From assembly GCA_037142875.1 (NCBI GenBank), contig JBAWZV010000006.1:1-64000 (forward strand): a stretch of DNA of 64,000 nt, in the 5' to 3' direction. The DNA comes from PALSA-600 sp037142875. Its GTDB lineage: Bacteria; Actinomycetota; Thermoleophilia; Gaiellales; Gaiellaceae. A model generated the notes under the pieces. It had not been told where the DNA came from and did not search any database. It worked only from the letters and a program-made list of their open reading frames with translations. Below, one piece after another: positions 41,930 to 51,900 of the stretch. A program made the translations under genes and the position numbers. Positions within the stretch are counted from its first letter, which is position 1; every line of letters begins with the position of its first letter.

Positions 41930-43168
41930 ATGGCGACCGACGTCAAGCTTCCACGTCTCGGCCAGGGGATGGAGTCGGGCACGATCGTGCGCTGGCTGAA
42001 GGCCGTGGGTGACCCGGTCGAGAAGGGCGATCCGCTCTTCGAGATCGACACTGACAAGGCGACCCAGGAGGTCGAGGCCGAGGCGAGCGGCGTGCTTCTC
42101 GCAATCACCGTCGACTCCGGCGAGGTTCCCGTCGGCTCCGTCGTCGCCGTGATCGGCGCCGCGGGGGAGAAGGTCGAGACGGCGAAGCCCGCCGACGTAG
42201 CTCCTGTCATCGCAGCCGTCCCGGCGCTCGCCGAACCTGCCCGTCCGGTTGCCGTGGCGGTCGCCGAGGCGCGCAGCGCGATCGCAGCGGTCGCCGCTCC
42301 GACGAACGGCGGTCGGATCAAGGCCTCGCCGCTTGCCCGCCGGATGGCGCGCGAGCGCGGCATCGAGCTCTCCGCTCTCGCAGGGACTGGCCCTGACGGT
42401 CGCATCGTCGCCGACGACGTCGAGCGTGCCGGCACCGCTCCGGCTGCTCCCGCACCAGCCGTACCAGCACCCGCAACGCCGTTCGTCCCGGGTGAGGTCG
42501 ATGCGATCCCGCTCACGAGCATCCGCCGGACGATCGCACGCCGACTCACCGAGGCATGGCAGATCCCCGCTTTCCAGCTCACCGTCTCGATCGACATGAC
42601 GAGCGCGAACGGCCTCGTCGAGCGGTCACGCGCGCTCAATCCTGAGGTGCGCGTCACCGTCACGGACCTGCTCACCAAGGTGTGCGCGCACGCGTTGATG
42701 CGGCACCGCGGGGTCAACTCCCAGTTCACCGACGAGGCGGTGCTGCGCTTCCCGAACGCGAACATCGGCATCGCCGTCGCCGCGCCACAGGGTCTCGTCG
42801 TGCCGGTGATCCGCTCGGTCGAGCGGCTCACCCTCGCGGAGGTCACGCAGGCGCGGACGGCAATCGTGGCGCGGTCACGCGAAGGCAAGCTTGCGCAGGC
42901 CGACCTCGAGGGCGGGACGTTCACGATCTCGAACCTCGGGATGTTCGGTGTCGAGCAGTTCACGGCTGTTCTGAACCCGCCGCAGGCTGCGATTCTCGCG
43001 GTCGGTGCGACGGTTGACCGGCCCGTCGCGGTTGAAGGCGAGATTGTCGTGCGTCCGATGATGACCGTCGCGCTGACGATCGACCATCGCGCCGTCGACG
43101 GGGCCGAGGCCGCCGACTTCCTGCGCACCGTGAAGACATTCCTCGAGGATCCCGCCCTCGCGCTGTAG
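41930..43168 (+). CDS. pdhC: Dihydrolipoamide acyltransferase (E2)
   Basis: 412 residues. One lipoyl domain has Lys43 in EIDTDKATQEVEA. An Ala/Pro-rich linker follows, then the peripheral-subunit-binding domain (about 129-167, KASPLARRMARERGIEL), a second linker and the catalytic domain with the active-site His386 in TIDHRAVDG. It moves the acyl group from E1 to CoA. The E3 (lpd) is encoded nearby at 44627-46027, so the complex is complete in this window. Confidence 0.95.
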   Translation: MATDVKLPRLGQGMESGTIVRWLKAVGDPVEKGDPLFEIDTDKATQEVEAEASGVLLAITVDSGEVPVGSVVAVIGAAGEKVETAKPADVAPVIAAVPALAEPARPVAVAVAEARSAIAAVAAPTNGGRIKASPLARRMARERGIELSALAGTGPDGRIVADDVERAGTAPAAPAPAVPAPATPFVPGEVDAIPLTSIRRTIARRLTEAWQIPAFQLTVSIDMTSANGLVERSRALNPEVRVTVTDLLTKVCAHALMRHRGVNSQFTDEAVLRFPNANIGIAVAAPQGLVVPVIRSVERLTLAEVTQARTAIVARSREGKLAQADLEGGTFTISNLGMFGVEQFTAVLNPPQAAILAVGATVDRPVAVEGEIVVRPMMTVALTIDHRAVDGAEAADFLRTVKTFLEDPALAL

Positions 43169-43630
43169 TTGATCCGTCGGGGAGACACCCTTGACATTCC
43201 GTTCCTGCGCTCGCTGTTGGCGCATGCGTACGGCTGGCATGTCAACCGCGCAGACTCCGACGTCTCGATCTCCCGCTACGTCGATGCCTGGGGCCGCCCC
43301 GGAGATGCGGCGCTCGTCGCGATGGATGAGGGGCATTCGGTGGGAGCCTCGTGGTACCGCCTCCTCTCCGAGGACGCACCGGGGTTCGGCTTCGTCGACG
43401 ACCGGACGCCGGAGCTCACCGTCGTGGTCGTCCCGACCCGCCAGGGTGAGGGGATCGGTGAGCAGTTGCTGGACGAGCTGATCGTCCGGGCAGAGCTCGA
43501 GGGGTATCCCGCGATCTCGGTCTCCGTCGCACGAGATGATCAGACCGAGGTGGCGATCTACGAGAGTCGGGGCTTTCTGCCGGTGGCGGAGACGGGCAAC
43601 GCCGTCACGCTCGTTCGGCGGCTCTCCTAG
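43169..43630 (+). CDS. GNAT family N-acetyltransferase
   Basis: 153 residues. The acetyl-CoA loop is VVVPTRQGEGIGEQLLDEL, followed by YESRGFLPVAETGNA, a typical GNAT C-terminus. The start is a TTG directly after the pdhC stop, and no better start exists in frame upstream. Its stop overlaps the stop of the convergent VOC gene. The substrate is unknown. Confidence 0.8.
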   Translation: MIRRGDTLDIPFLRSLLAHAYGWHVNRADSDVSISRYVDAWGRPGDAALVAMDEGHSVGASWYRLLSEDAPGFGFVDDRTPELTVVVVPTRQGEGIGEQLLDELIVRAELEGYPAISVSVARDDQTEVAIYESRGFLPVAETGNAVTLVRRLS

Positions 43631-44505
43631 CGCGTCGAGGGCAGCGGGGTCAGTCTCTGCTCGAGCTGCGGCCGGAGGTTCTCGAACGTCGGCGGGAGCG
43701 ACAGCCGCTGGCCGAGCGTTTCAAGTGGCTCGTCGGCGGTGAAGCCCGGGCCGAGGGTGGCGATCTCGAAGAGCACCCCGCTCGGCTCACGGAAGTAGAT
43801 CGACCGGAAGTAGAAGCGATCGATCACCGGAGATGGCTGGCCGCCGATCGAGATGACCTTCTCGCGCCAGGCAAGGTGCTCATCGGTCGGGCAGCCCCAA
43901 GCGACGTGGTGCACGCCGCCCGCTCCCGAGAGTCCACGCTCAGGCGGCGGGGCGTCGTAGACGTAGAAGCCACCGCGCTTCTCCCCACGGGCCTCCCAGC
44001 CGGGCTTGAAGCCCAGCATGTAGAGGAACGCTGCGCTACGGCTGTGATCGGAGGCATAGGCCCGTACGCCGGCGATGCCACGGAGCGCGTGCTCCTCGGG
44101 GATCTCCGGATGGCGGGCAGCCAGGGGCTCGTCGCCCGAGGTGTCGACGATCAGCTCGATCGCAAGGCCTTCGGGGTCGTGGAAGAGCGTTGAGCCGAAC
44201 GTGCGCTCCCCGCCTGTGCGCCTTGCCCAGAAGTCGAGCGAAGCGTCGGAGGCGACCCGGAACACGACCCGGTGCACCATCCCGTCTCCAGGTCGCGCCG
44301 GCGGCGCCCCCGGGTACTCGAAGAACGTGATGTCAGCGCCGGCCGAGCCGCGCTCGTCGGCGTAGAAGAGGTGGTAGACCGTCGGGTCGTCCTGGTTGAC
44401 GGTCTTCTTCACGAGTCGCAGCCCGAGCACGTCCGCGTAGAACTCGACGTTCTGCGGTGCGTTCCCGGTGATCGCGGTGACGTGGTGGATCCCCTCGAGT
44501 CCCAT
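43627..44505 (-). CDS. VOC-family ring-cleaving dioxygenase-like protein (MhqO/PcpA type)
   Basis: 292 residues with two vicinal-oxygen-chelate modules. The first begins GIHHVTAITGNAPQNVEFYADVLGL and the second has GVHHVAWGCPTDEHLAW, with metal-ligand His residues in both and a Glu in GVLFEIATLGPGF. MhqO-type proteins act on hydroquinones or quinones. The ATG at 44505 is set by alignment. It is divergent from lpd. Confidence 0.87.
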   Translation of the reverse strand: MGLEGIHHVTAITGNAPQNVEFYADVLGLRLVKKTVNQDDPTVYHLFYADERGSAGADITFFEYPGAPPARPGDGMVHRVVFRVASDASLDFWARRTGGERTFGSTLFHDPEGLAIELIVDTSGDEPLAARHPEIPEEHALRGIAGVRAYASDHSRSAAFLYMLGFKPGWEARGEKRGGFYVYDAPPPERGLSGAGGVHHVAWGCPTDEHLAWREKVISIGGQPSPVIDRFYFRSIYFREPSGVLFEIATLGPGFTADEPLETLGQRLSLPPTFENLRPQLEQRLTPLPSTR

Positions 44506-44626
44506 CGCCGGGAACGGTACGCCAGATGCCGGGTCTCTCGCAGATCTCCGGTCGGCGACGGATCCGTCCGGCGCGGGGAGGAGCGCGCGGCTAGCATCGC
44601 CGCCTGGTGGACGAGAGGGGATCGAG

Positions 44627-46027
44627 ATGAACTGCGACGTCGTCGTACTCGGCGGTGGGCCCGGTGGATACACGGCCGCGATCCGTGCTGCACAGCTCGG
44701 CGCGAAGGTGATCTGCGTGGAGAAGGAGCCCGATCTCGGCGGCACGTGCCTCCGCGTCGGGTGCATCCCGACCAAGGCATGGGTGCAGACGGCGCACTTC
44801 CTCCATCAGGCCCGCGACTCGTTTCCGAAGCTCGGTGTGACCGTGGGTGAGCCCGCGCTCGACTTCGAGGCGGCGAACGCCTGGAAGACGTCGATCGTGA
44901 AGCAGATGACCGGCGGGGTCGCCTCGCTCTTCAAGGCCAACGGCGTGGAGTGGGTCAAGGGCGCCGGCACCTTCAAGGACGCCAACACGCTTGTCGTCGA
45001 CAGCGGTGAGGAGATCTCGTTCGGTACCGCGATCGTCGCGACCGGCTCCTTCCCGATGCGGCCTCCGATCCCAGGGCTCGACTCGCCACGCTGCGTCGAC
45101 TCGAGCGGGCTGCTTGCTCAGACCGAGGTTCCGCGCCGGCTCGTCGTGCTCGGCGGCGGGATCATCGGCTGCGAGTTCGCCTCGATCTTCAACACGTTTG
45201 GTAGCGAGGTCACGATCGTCGAGATGCTCGACCGGCTGATCCCCCAGGAGGACGCCGACGCAGCCAAGGAGCTCGCCAAGCAGTTCCGCAAGAAGGGCCT
45301 CACCCTCCACCTCGGTAAGCAGTGCACGAAGGTTGAGGACACCGTCAAGGGGCTCGTCGTCCACTTCGGTGAAGGGGAGACCGTCGAGGCCGATCTGATG
45401 CTCGTCGCCGTCGGCCGCGCGCCGCTCGTCGAGGGGATCGGGCTCGAGAAGGCAGGGGTTACCTTCGATCGCCGGACAGGGATCGCCACCGATGAGCGCC
45501 GCCGCACGAGCGTGCCGCACATCTACGCCGTCGGCGACTGCGCCGGGCACTGGCAGCTCGCCCACACCGCATTCCGCGAGGGTGAGGTCGCCGCCGAGAA
45601 CGCCCGGGGCCACGACACTGTCATCGACGGCAGGGTCGTTCCTCGCCCGATCTACACCGATCCCGAGATTGCGGGCGTGGGGCTGACCGAGACACAGGCG
45701 CGCGAGCAGTACGGCGACCAGGTCGCGGTCGGGACGTTCCCGTGGGTTGCAAATGCCCGCGCGGTGATGCAGAACGAGACCACCGGCTGGGTCAAGTCGA
45801 TCCACGAGACGCACTACGGTGAGCTGCTCGGGCTCGTCATCGTCGGTCCGCGCGCGACCGACATGATCGAGGTGGGCGTCGTCGCGCTCGATGCCGAGTC
45901 GACAGTCGAGACGGTCGCCGACGGGATGGCACCGCATCCGACGCTTGCGGAGGGGATCAAGGAGGCCGGGCTCGTCGCGCTCGGACGGGCGATCCACCTG
46001 CCAAACCGCAAGCCGCGCAGCGCCTAG
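44627..46027 (+). CDS. lpd: Dihydrolipoamide dehydrogenase (E3)
   Basis: 466 residues. FAD motif VVLGGGPGGYTAAIRAAQLG, redox-active pair GGTCLRVGCIPTK, NAD motif VVLGGGIIGCEFASI, second FAD motif IYAVGDCAG, and the C-terminal interface with the active-site His-Pro-Thr (APHPTLAEG). It reoxidises lipoyl groups of the E2. GAGAGGGG precedes the ATG and a TAGCAT -10 lies about 30 nt upstream, so it has its own promoter separate from pdhABC. Confidence 0.95.
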   Translation: MNCDVVVLGGGPGGYTAAIRAAQLGAKVICVEKEPDLGGTCLRVGCIPTKAWVQTAHFLHQARDSFPKLGVTVGEPALDFEAANAWKTSIVKQMTGGVASLFKANGVEWVKGAGTFKDANTLVVDSGEEISFGTAIVATGSFPMRPPIPGLDSPRCVDSSGLLAQTEVPRRLVVLGGGIIGCEFASIFNTFGSEVTIVEMLDRLIPQEDADAAKELAKQFRKKGLTLHLGKQCTKVEDTVKGLVVHFGEGETVEADLMLVAVGRAPLVEGIGLEKAGVTFDRRTGIATDERRRTSVPHIYAVGDCAGHWQLAHTAFREGEVAAENARGHDTVIDGRVVPRPIYTDPEIAGVGLTETQAREQYGDQVAVGTFPWVANARAVMQNETTGWVKSIHETHYGELLGLVIVGPRATDMIEVGVVALDAESTVETVADGMAPHPTLAEGIKEAGLVALGRAIHLPNRKPRSA

Positions 46028-46036
46028 GAGGAGCGT

Positions 46037-47380
46037 CTAGGCGCGACGGACTCGCGCCGGCAGCGCGAGCGCGAACGCGGCCGCGGCGAGCAGCCCCACG
46101 ACGACCGCAGCGGAGCCTCGGCCGAAGCCGACCCAGTGCAGCGCGTTCGAGGTGAGGTTCTCTTCGAGCCAGGACGGGCTCGGGCCGTTGACGTAACGCT
46201 TGAGCTCACCCCAGATTGCACCGGGGCCGGGAGGGGCGGCGACCGACCAGGTGAGCGTGAGGGCCGTCATCGCGACGATCGAGAGCGCACCGAAAACGGC
46301 CGCGACGGGCCGCAGGCGGCTTGCGAGCACCGGAGCCAGGCCGAGAGCGAGAAACGGCAGCGCTGGCACGAGGAACCGCGGGCCGGGAGAGAGACCACCG
46401 TAGGGCTTGAAGTAGCCGCTGTTCATCAGCACGAACGCGGCCGTGATCGTGCCGCAGGCGATTGCCTCTGCGCGGAACCGCCGTCCGAGCAGGAAGAGCC
46501 CGGCCGCCGCGGCGACGACGATGGGCGAGATCCGGAGCAGACCGCCGCTTCCGACGAAGACCTCGTGGAGCCCGTGCGCCGTCGGCATGTTGATCCCGAA
46601 GAAGCCCGATGCCTGCTCGCTCGCGAACTCCTCGGGCACGTAGCGGTAGGAGAGGTGCCATGGCGCTCCGAAGGCCGCCCAGTTGTAGATGCCGAGGAGT
46701 GCGACGAGCGGGGCGACCCCGGTGAGGTAGGCGCGGAGAGCGCGGTGCCCGTGGAAGGCGACGTACGCCCCGAGGACAGCCACGGTGATGAAGGCCTGAT
46801 ACTCGACCAGGAATGCTCCGCCTGCGGCCAGGCCGGCGGCGAGAGGGCGTCGACGCCACGCCAGGACGAGCGCGACGAGCCCGAGCGTTCCCGATGGGAC
46901 GTTCCCGAAGTTCGCCCCCGCAAACGGGGCCATCAGCATGCCGAGCGCGAAGACGACCATCGAGAGTCCGCCGAAACCCGGGGCGAGCCCCTCGGAGATC
47001 CGGCCGATCAGGAACGCGCAGAGGAGAAAGAGCAGCCCGCTCGAGAGGACGCGCGCCGCCCAGACGCGCGCACCGTCTGTGGGCGGGCTTGCCACGCCGA
47101 CGATGGCGGCGGCCGGAACCTCGAGGATCGACAGGCCGGGGGCCTTGTCGGTGTAGAGGTGCCCGCCGTAGCTCGCCTTGTCGCGCGAGTCGGCGAGGCA
47201 CGAGTCGTTGCTCAGGTGGAGGTGGACGAGCGCCTCGGAGAGACACAGCCGCGAGATGTCCTGCGTGTTGAGCGCTCCGATCGGGCTCAACGTCACTGCG
47301 GCGATCAGTGCGAGCAGCAGGGCCTCCCGGCGGGGCGCACGCCACGGGAAGCGGTTGCGTGCCGCTCTGTCCGCGCTCAT
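46037..47380 (-). CDS. Polytopic membrane protein, glycosyltransferase-like
   Basis: 447 residues with about 10-11 predicted helices after an N-terminal cytoplasmic stretch (ADRAARNRFPWRAPRREALLLALIAAVTLSP). A long first loop contains SRDKASYGGHLYTDKAPGLSILEVP. Acidic-aromatic loops with DKAPG are reminiscent of GT-C fold glycosyl or mannosyl transferases acting on lipid-linked sugars, but no motif is decisive. TATGCT lies 12 nt before the ATG. It is downstream of gltD on the same strand with 52 nt between. Confidence 0.7.
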   Translation of the reverse strand: MSADRAARNRFPWRAPRREALLLALIAAVTLSPIGALNTQDISRLCLSEALVHLHLSNDSCLADSRDKASYGGHLYTDKAPGLSILEVPAAAIVGVASPPTDGARVWAARVLSSGLLFLLCAFLIGRISEGLAPGFGGLSMVVFALGMLMAPFAGANFGNVPSGTLGLVALVLAWRRRPLAAGLAAGGAFLVEYQAFITVAVLGAYVAFHGHRALRAYLTGVAPLVALLGIYNWAAFGAPWHLSYRYVPEEFASEQASGFFGINMPTAHGLHEVFVGSGGLLRISPIVVAAAAGLFLLGRRFRAEAIACGTITAAFVLMNSGYFKPYGGLSPGPRFLVPALPFLALGLAPVLASRLRPVAAVFGALSIVAMTALTLTWSVAAPPGPGAIWGELKRYVNGPSPSWLEENLTSNALHWVGFGRGSAAVVVGLLAAAAFALALPARVRRA

Positions 47381-47432
47381 CGGCACCGGGCAAGCATAGA
47401 GCCCGGCCCGGCGGGCCTCACCGCGGGCCGAA

Positions 47433-48866
47433 TCAGCGGGGAAGCGCGGCGAGGAAGCGATCGACCGCAGCGGCGCACTGGCGCCCCTCACGGATCGCCC
47501 ACACGATCAGAGACTGGCCCCGGCGTGCGTCCCCGGCTGCGAAGACGCCGTCGACCGATGTCGCGTAGGTCGTCGTCGAGGCCCTGGCGTTCGAGCGGGG
47601 ATCCTTCTCCACACCGAGCTGGTCGAGCAGGCCGCCCTCCGGGCCAAGGAAGCCCATCGCGAGCAGGACGAGGTCTGCCGGACGGCTCTCGTCGGTACCC
47701 GGCACGAGATCGAACGGCGGTGTGCCGGTGTTCTCGGCCCAGTGAATCTGCTCGACCTTGCCGTTCCCGGTGAACTTGGTCGTCGAGACGGCAAAGTCGC
47801 GCTCACCGCCCTCCTTGAGGGCGTACGGGATCCGGAGCTTCATCGGCCAGCGGGGCCACGGCGTCATATCGTCGGGGCGGCTGACCGGCGGCTCGCCGAC
47901 GAGCTCGATCTGGGTGACCGACGCGGCACCCTCACGCAGCGAGTGCGCGACGCAGTCAGCGCCGGTGTCGCCGCCCCCGATCACGATCACGTGCTTGCCT
48001 GTGGCGGTGATCGGGCCGGGCTCGGGCGCGTTCGTGGGCGACTCACCGAGATCACGTGCGATCGCACGGTTGCGACCGTAGAGGTACTCCATCGCGAAGT
48101 GGATGCCGTCGAGGTCGCGGCCAGGCACGGGAAGGTCGCGCGGGACACGAGCGCCCGCGGCGATCACGACGGCGTCGAACTGCGCGCGCAGCTCCTCGGC
48201 GGTGATGTCGACGCCGACATCGATGCCAAAGCGGAACTCGACACCTTCGGCACGCAGTTGCTCGACGCGGCGTTCGACGACGCTCTTCTCGATCTTGAAG
48301 TCGGGGACGCCGAAACGCACGAGCCCGCCACCTGCCTCGTCTCGCTCGAAGACGGTGACGTTGTGTCCCGCACGGCGCAGCTGCTGAGCCGCGGCCATCC
48401 CGGCAGGGCCGGAGCCGACGACGGCGACGGTGCGGCCGGTCTCGCGCGTGGGTGGCACGGGGACGACCCAGCCTTCCTCGAACGCCCGGTTGACGATCGC
48501 GAGCTCGATCTGCTTGATCGAGACAGCGTCGCCTTCGCGAATCTCGAGCACGCACGAGGCCTCGCACGGTGCCGGGCACAGGCGTCCCGTCCAGTCGGGG
48601 AAGTTGTTTGTCCGGTGCAGCTGAACGATCGCCTCCTGGAACCGGTCTCGGTAGACGAGATCGTTCCAGTCGGGAATCAGGTTGTTGACCGGGCAGCCGT
48701 TGTGGCAGAACGGGACGCCGCACTCCATGCAGCGCGCGCCCTGCTCCTGCAGCTGGACGAGCGGAAGGGTTCCGACGAACTCGCGGAAGTCATGCACGCG
48801 CTCTGCCGGTGCACGCTCCGGGCTCTCGACCCGCGCGAGCTTCAGGAAGGCTCCGAGCTGTCCCAT
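47433..48866 (-). CDS. gltD: Glutamate synthase (NADPH) small subunit
   Basis: 477 residues. The N-terminal cysteine clusters ARCMECGVPFCHNGCP and CPAPCEASC bind [4Fe-4S] centres. FAD motif VAVVGSGPAGMAAAQQL, NADPH motif VIVIGGGDTGADCV, and a C-terminal GVFAAGDARRGQSLIVWAI. It passes electrons to GltB. I chose the ATG at 48866 (MGQLGAFLK), the usual start; an ATG at 48890 would add eight residues. A short palindrome (CGGTGCC-A-GGCACCG, 48894-48908) lies between gltB and gltD. Confidence 0.95.
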   Translation of the reverse strand: MGQLGAFLKLARVESPERAPAERVHDFREFVGTLPLVQLQEQGARCMECGVPFCHNGCPVNNLIPDWNDLVYRDRFQEAIVQLHRTNNFPDWTGRLCPAPCEASCVLEIREGDAVSIKQIELAIVNRAFEEGWVVPVPPTRETGRTVAVVGSGPAGMAAAQQLRRAGHNVTVFERDEAGGGLVRFGVPDFKIEKSVVERRVEQLRAEGVEFRFGIDVGVDITAEELRAQFDAVVIAAGARVPRDLPVPGRDLDGIHFAMEYLYGRNRAIARDLGESPTNAPEPGPITATGKHVIVIGGGDTGADCVAHSLREGAASVTQIELVGEPPVSRPDDMTPWPRWPMKLRIPYALKEGGERDFAVSTTKFTGNGKVEQIHWAENTGTPPFDLVPGTDESRPADLVLLAMGFLGPEGGLLDQLGVEKDPRSNARASTTTYATSVDGVFAAGDARRGQSLIVWAIREGRQCAAAVDRFLAALPR

Positions 48867-48933
48867 CAGGCCACCGTCCCGGCGGGCCATGCCCGGTGCC
48901 AGGCACCGTGATGGATGTGTGAAATCGTGTGGC

Positions 48934-51900
48934 TCATGCGTTTGCCGGCTCCGGCTCCTCCGACTCGGTCGTCACGAAGCCCTCGCCGCCGCTCGAGACG
49001 GGATGGTCGTCGGAGTAGTGGATCTCGCTGTCGGCGGCGAGCTCGGCGAGTGCGCGTTTGTAGTCGCGCGGCATCACCTTGACGAACGTGGCGAGGGACG
49101 CCTCCCAGTCGGCTAGCAGACGATCTGCGACAGCCGAGCCTGTCCGCTCGAGGTGCTCCTCGACGAGGCGGCGGAGGGTCTCGACATCGCCAGCCTCGAG
49201 CGGGTCGAAGTCGACGAGTTCGTGGTTGCAGCGGCGCGTGAAGCCGCCGTCCTCGTCCAGGACGTATGCGATCCCACCGCTCATGCCGGCGGCGAAGTTC
49301 CGCCCGGTCGGGCCGAGCACGATGACGATGCCGCCGGTCATGTACTCACAGCCGTGGTCACCGACGCCTTCGACGACGGCGCTCGCACCGGAGTTCCGCA
49401 CCGCGAAGCGCTCGCCGGCAAGCCCGCGGAAGAACGCGCGTCCGGCGGTCGCGCCGTAGAGGACGGTATTGCCGACGATGACGTTCTCCTCGGCAGTGAA
49501 GGTGGCTGCCTCGTCCGGGCGAACCGCGACGACGCCGCCCGAGAGACCCTTGCCGGTGTAGTCGTTTGTATCGCCGACCAGCGTGAGCTCGACGCCCTTC
49601 GCGAGCCACGCGCCGAATGACTGCCCGGCGGAGCCCCGGAAGGTGAAGCGGATCGTTCCCTCCGGAAGGCCGACGGCGCCATGCGCCTTCGTGATCGCGT
49701 TCGAGAGCAGGCCGCCGACTGTGCGGTTCACGTTCCGAATGCCAACCTCGGCGTGGACAGGCGCGCCGTGCTCGATCGCCGGCTTCGCGCGTTCGATCAG
49801 CTCCCAGTCGAGAGCCGAGTCGAGCGAGGAGTCCTGGTCGCGGGTGCGCCGCAGCGGTGTTCCGGCAGGCACGTCCGGGACGAGCAGCAGGTTCGAGAGG
49901 TCGATCCCGCGGCCCTTCCAGTGGTCGACCGCCTGGTCGGCGACGAGCAGGTCGACGCGTCCGACGAGGTCGTCGAAGCGGCGGATACCGAGCCGCGCCA
50001 TGATCTGGCGTGCCTCCTCGGCGACGTAGAAGAAGAAGTTGACGACGTGCTCCGGGGTGCCCTTGAATCGCGCGCGCAGGACGGGGTCCTGGGTTGCGAT
50101 CCCGACCGGGCAGGTGTTGAGGTGGCAGGCGCGCATCATGATGCAGCCGGTTGCGATCAAGGGCGCGGTCGAGAACCCCATCTCGTCGGCCCCGAGCAGG
50201 CCGGCGATCACGACGTCACGGCCCGTCTTGAGCTGGCCGTCGGTCTGCACCCAGATCCGCGAGCGAAGATCGTTCATCACGAGCGTCTGCTGGGTCTCGG
50301 CGAGCCCGATCTCCCATGGAATGCCAGCCGACTGGATCGACGAGAGCGGCGATGCCCCTGTTCCACCGTCGTGACCGGCGATCAGGACGTGGTCGGCGTT
50401 GCACTTGGCAACGCCGGCCGCGATCGTGCCAACACCCATCTCGGCCACGAGCTTGACCGAGATCTGGGCCTCCGGGTTCGCACAGCGGAGGTCATAGATC
50501 AGCTGCTTGAGATCCTCGATCGAGTAGATGTCGTGGTGCGGCGGCGGGGAGATGAGCCCGACGCCCGGCGTCGTGAAACGGATCGACGCGATGTACTTGT
50601 CGACCTTGTGACCCGGGAGCTGCCCGCCTTCGCCTGGCTTCGCGCCCTGCGCCATCTTGATCTGCAACTGGTCTGCGTTCGCGAGGTAGTTGATGTTCAC
50701 GCCGAAGCGGCCCGAGGCGACCTGCTTGATCGCCGAGCGCCGTGAGTCGCCGTTTGCCTCGGGGGTGAACCGCACGGGGTCCTCGCCGCCCTCGCCGGTG
50801 TTCGACTTGCCGCCGAGGCGGTTCATCGCCACCGCGAGCGTCTCGTGGACCTCGCGGCCGAGCGAGCCGAGCGACATCGCCCCGGTCGCAAAGCGCTTCA
50901 CGATCTCCGACGCGGGCTCGACTTCCTCGATCGGGATCGGCTCGCCCTCGAAGCGGAAGTCGAGGAGGCCGCGCAGCGTCGCGCGCCGCGCAGCGTCCTC
51001 GTTGACGAGCTTGGCGTACTCCTTGTAGGTCTTGTAGCCACCGGCGCGAACCGAGTGTTGCAGCAGCGCGATCGTCTCGGGGTTCCACTGGTGGTGCTCG
51101 CCCTCGGCGCGCCAGGCGTAGATCCCGCCGAGCGGCAGCAGGCCGTCGTGTGACGCCGGGTAGGCGCGCGCATGGCGGTCGAGAGACTCGCGGGCAAGCA
51201 CGTCCGCTCCGATCCCGGCGATGCGGGACGGCGTACCGGTGAAGTGGCGGTTGACGAGGTCTGGCGCGAGCCCGACGGCCTCGAAGATCTGGGCGCCGCA
51301 GTACGACGAGATCGTCGAGATCCCCATCTTCGAGATCGTCTTCAGTAGCGCCTTCGCGATCCCCTTGAGCGCGCGGGTCTGCGCCTCCTCGGACGTGAGT
51401 CCCGGCAGCGCGCCGTTCTCGACGAGCTCGCCGAGCGACTCGAGCATCACGTACGGGTTGATGGCGGCAGCGCCGTAGCCGACGAGCGTCGCGAAGTGGT
51501 GCACCTCGCGCGGCTCACCCGACTCGACGACGAGACCGGCCTGCAGACGTGTGCCCGCACGGACGAGGTGGTGGTGCACGGCGGCCACGGCGAGGAGAGC
51601 GGGAACAGCGACCCGGTCGGGGCCGACGAGACGGTCGGAGAGGATCAGGATGTTGGTGCCGGTCGCAAGCGTCGCATCGACATCTGTGCTGATCCGCGCG
51701 AGGGCAGCCTCGAGCCCGGCCTCGCCGTCGGCAACGGGCCAGGTGGTGTCGATCGTGTGCGCCTTGAAGATCGACGAGTCGACCTGCCGGAGGCTCTCGA
51801 GCTCCGAGGTTCGGAGGATAGGGCCGCCGATCACGAGCTGGTGGGCGTGCTCGGGCGTCTCGGCGAGCAGGTTATGCTCCGAGCCGACGCTCGTCGCGAC

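Noticed and set aside
48894..48908. Palindrome CGGTGCC-A-GGCACCG between gltB and gltD as an operator or terminator.
   Set aside because: A one-base loop cannot form a hairpin as written and the genes are probably co-transcribed. Kept only as a note in the gltD entry.
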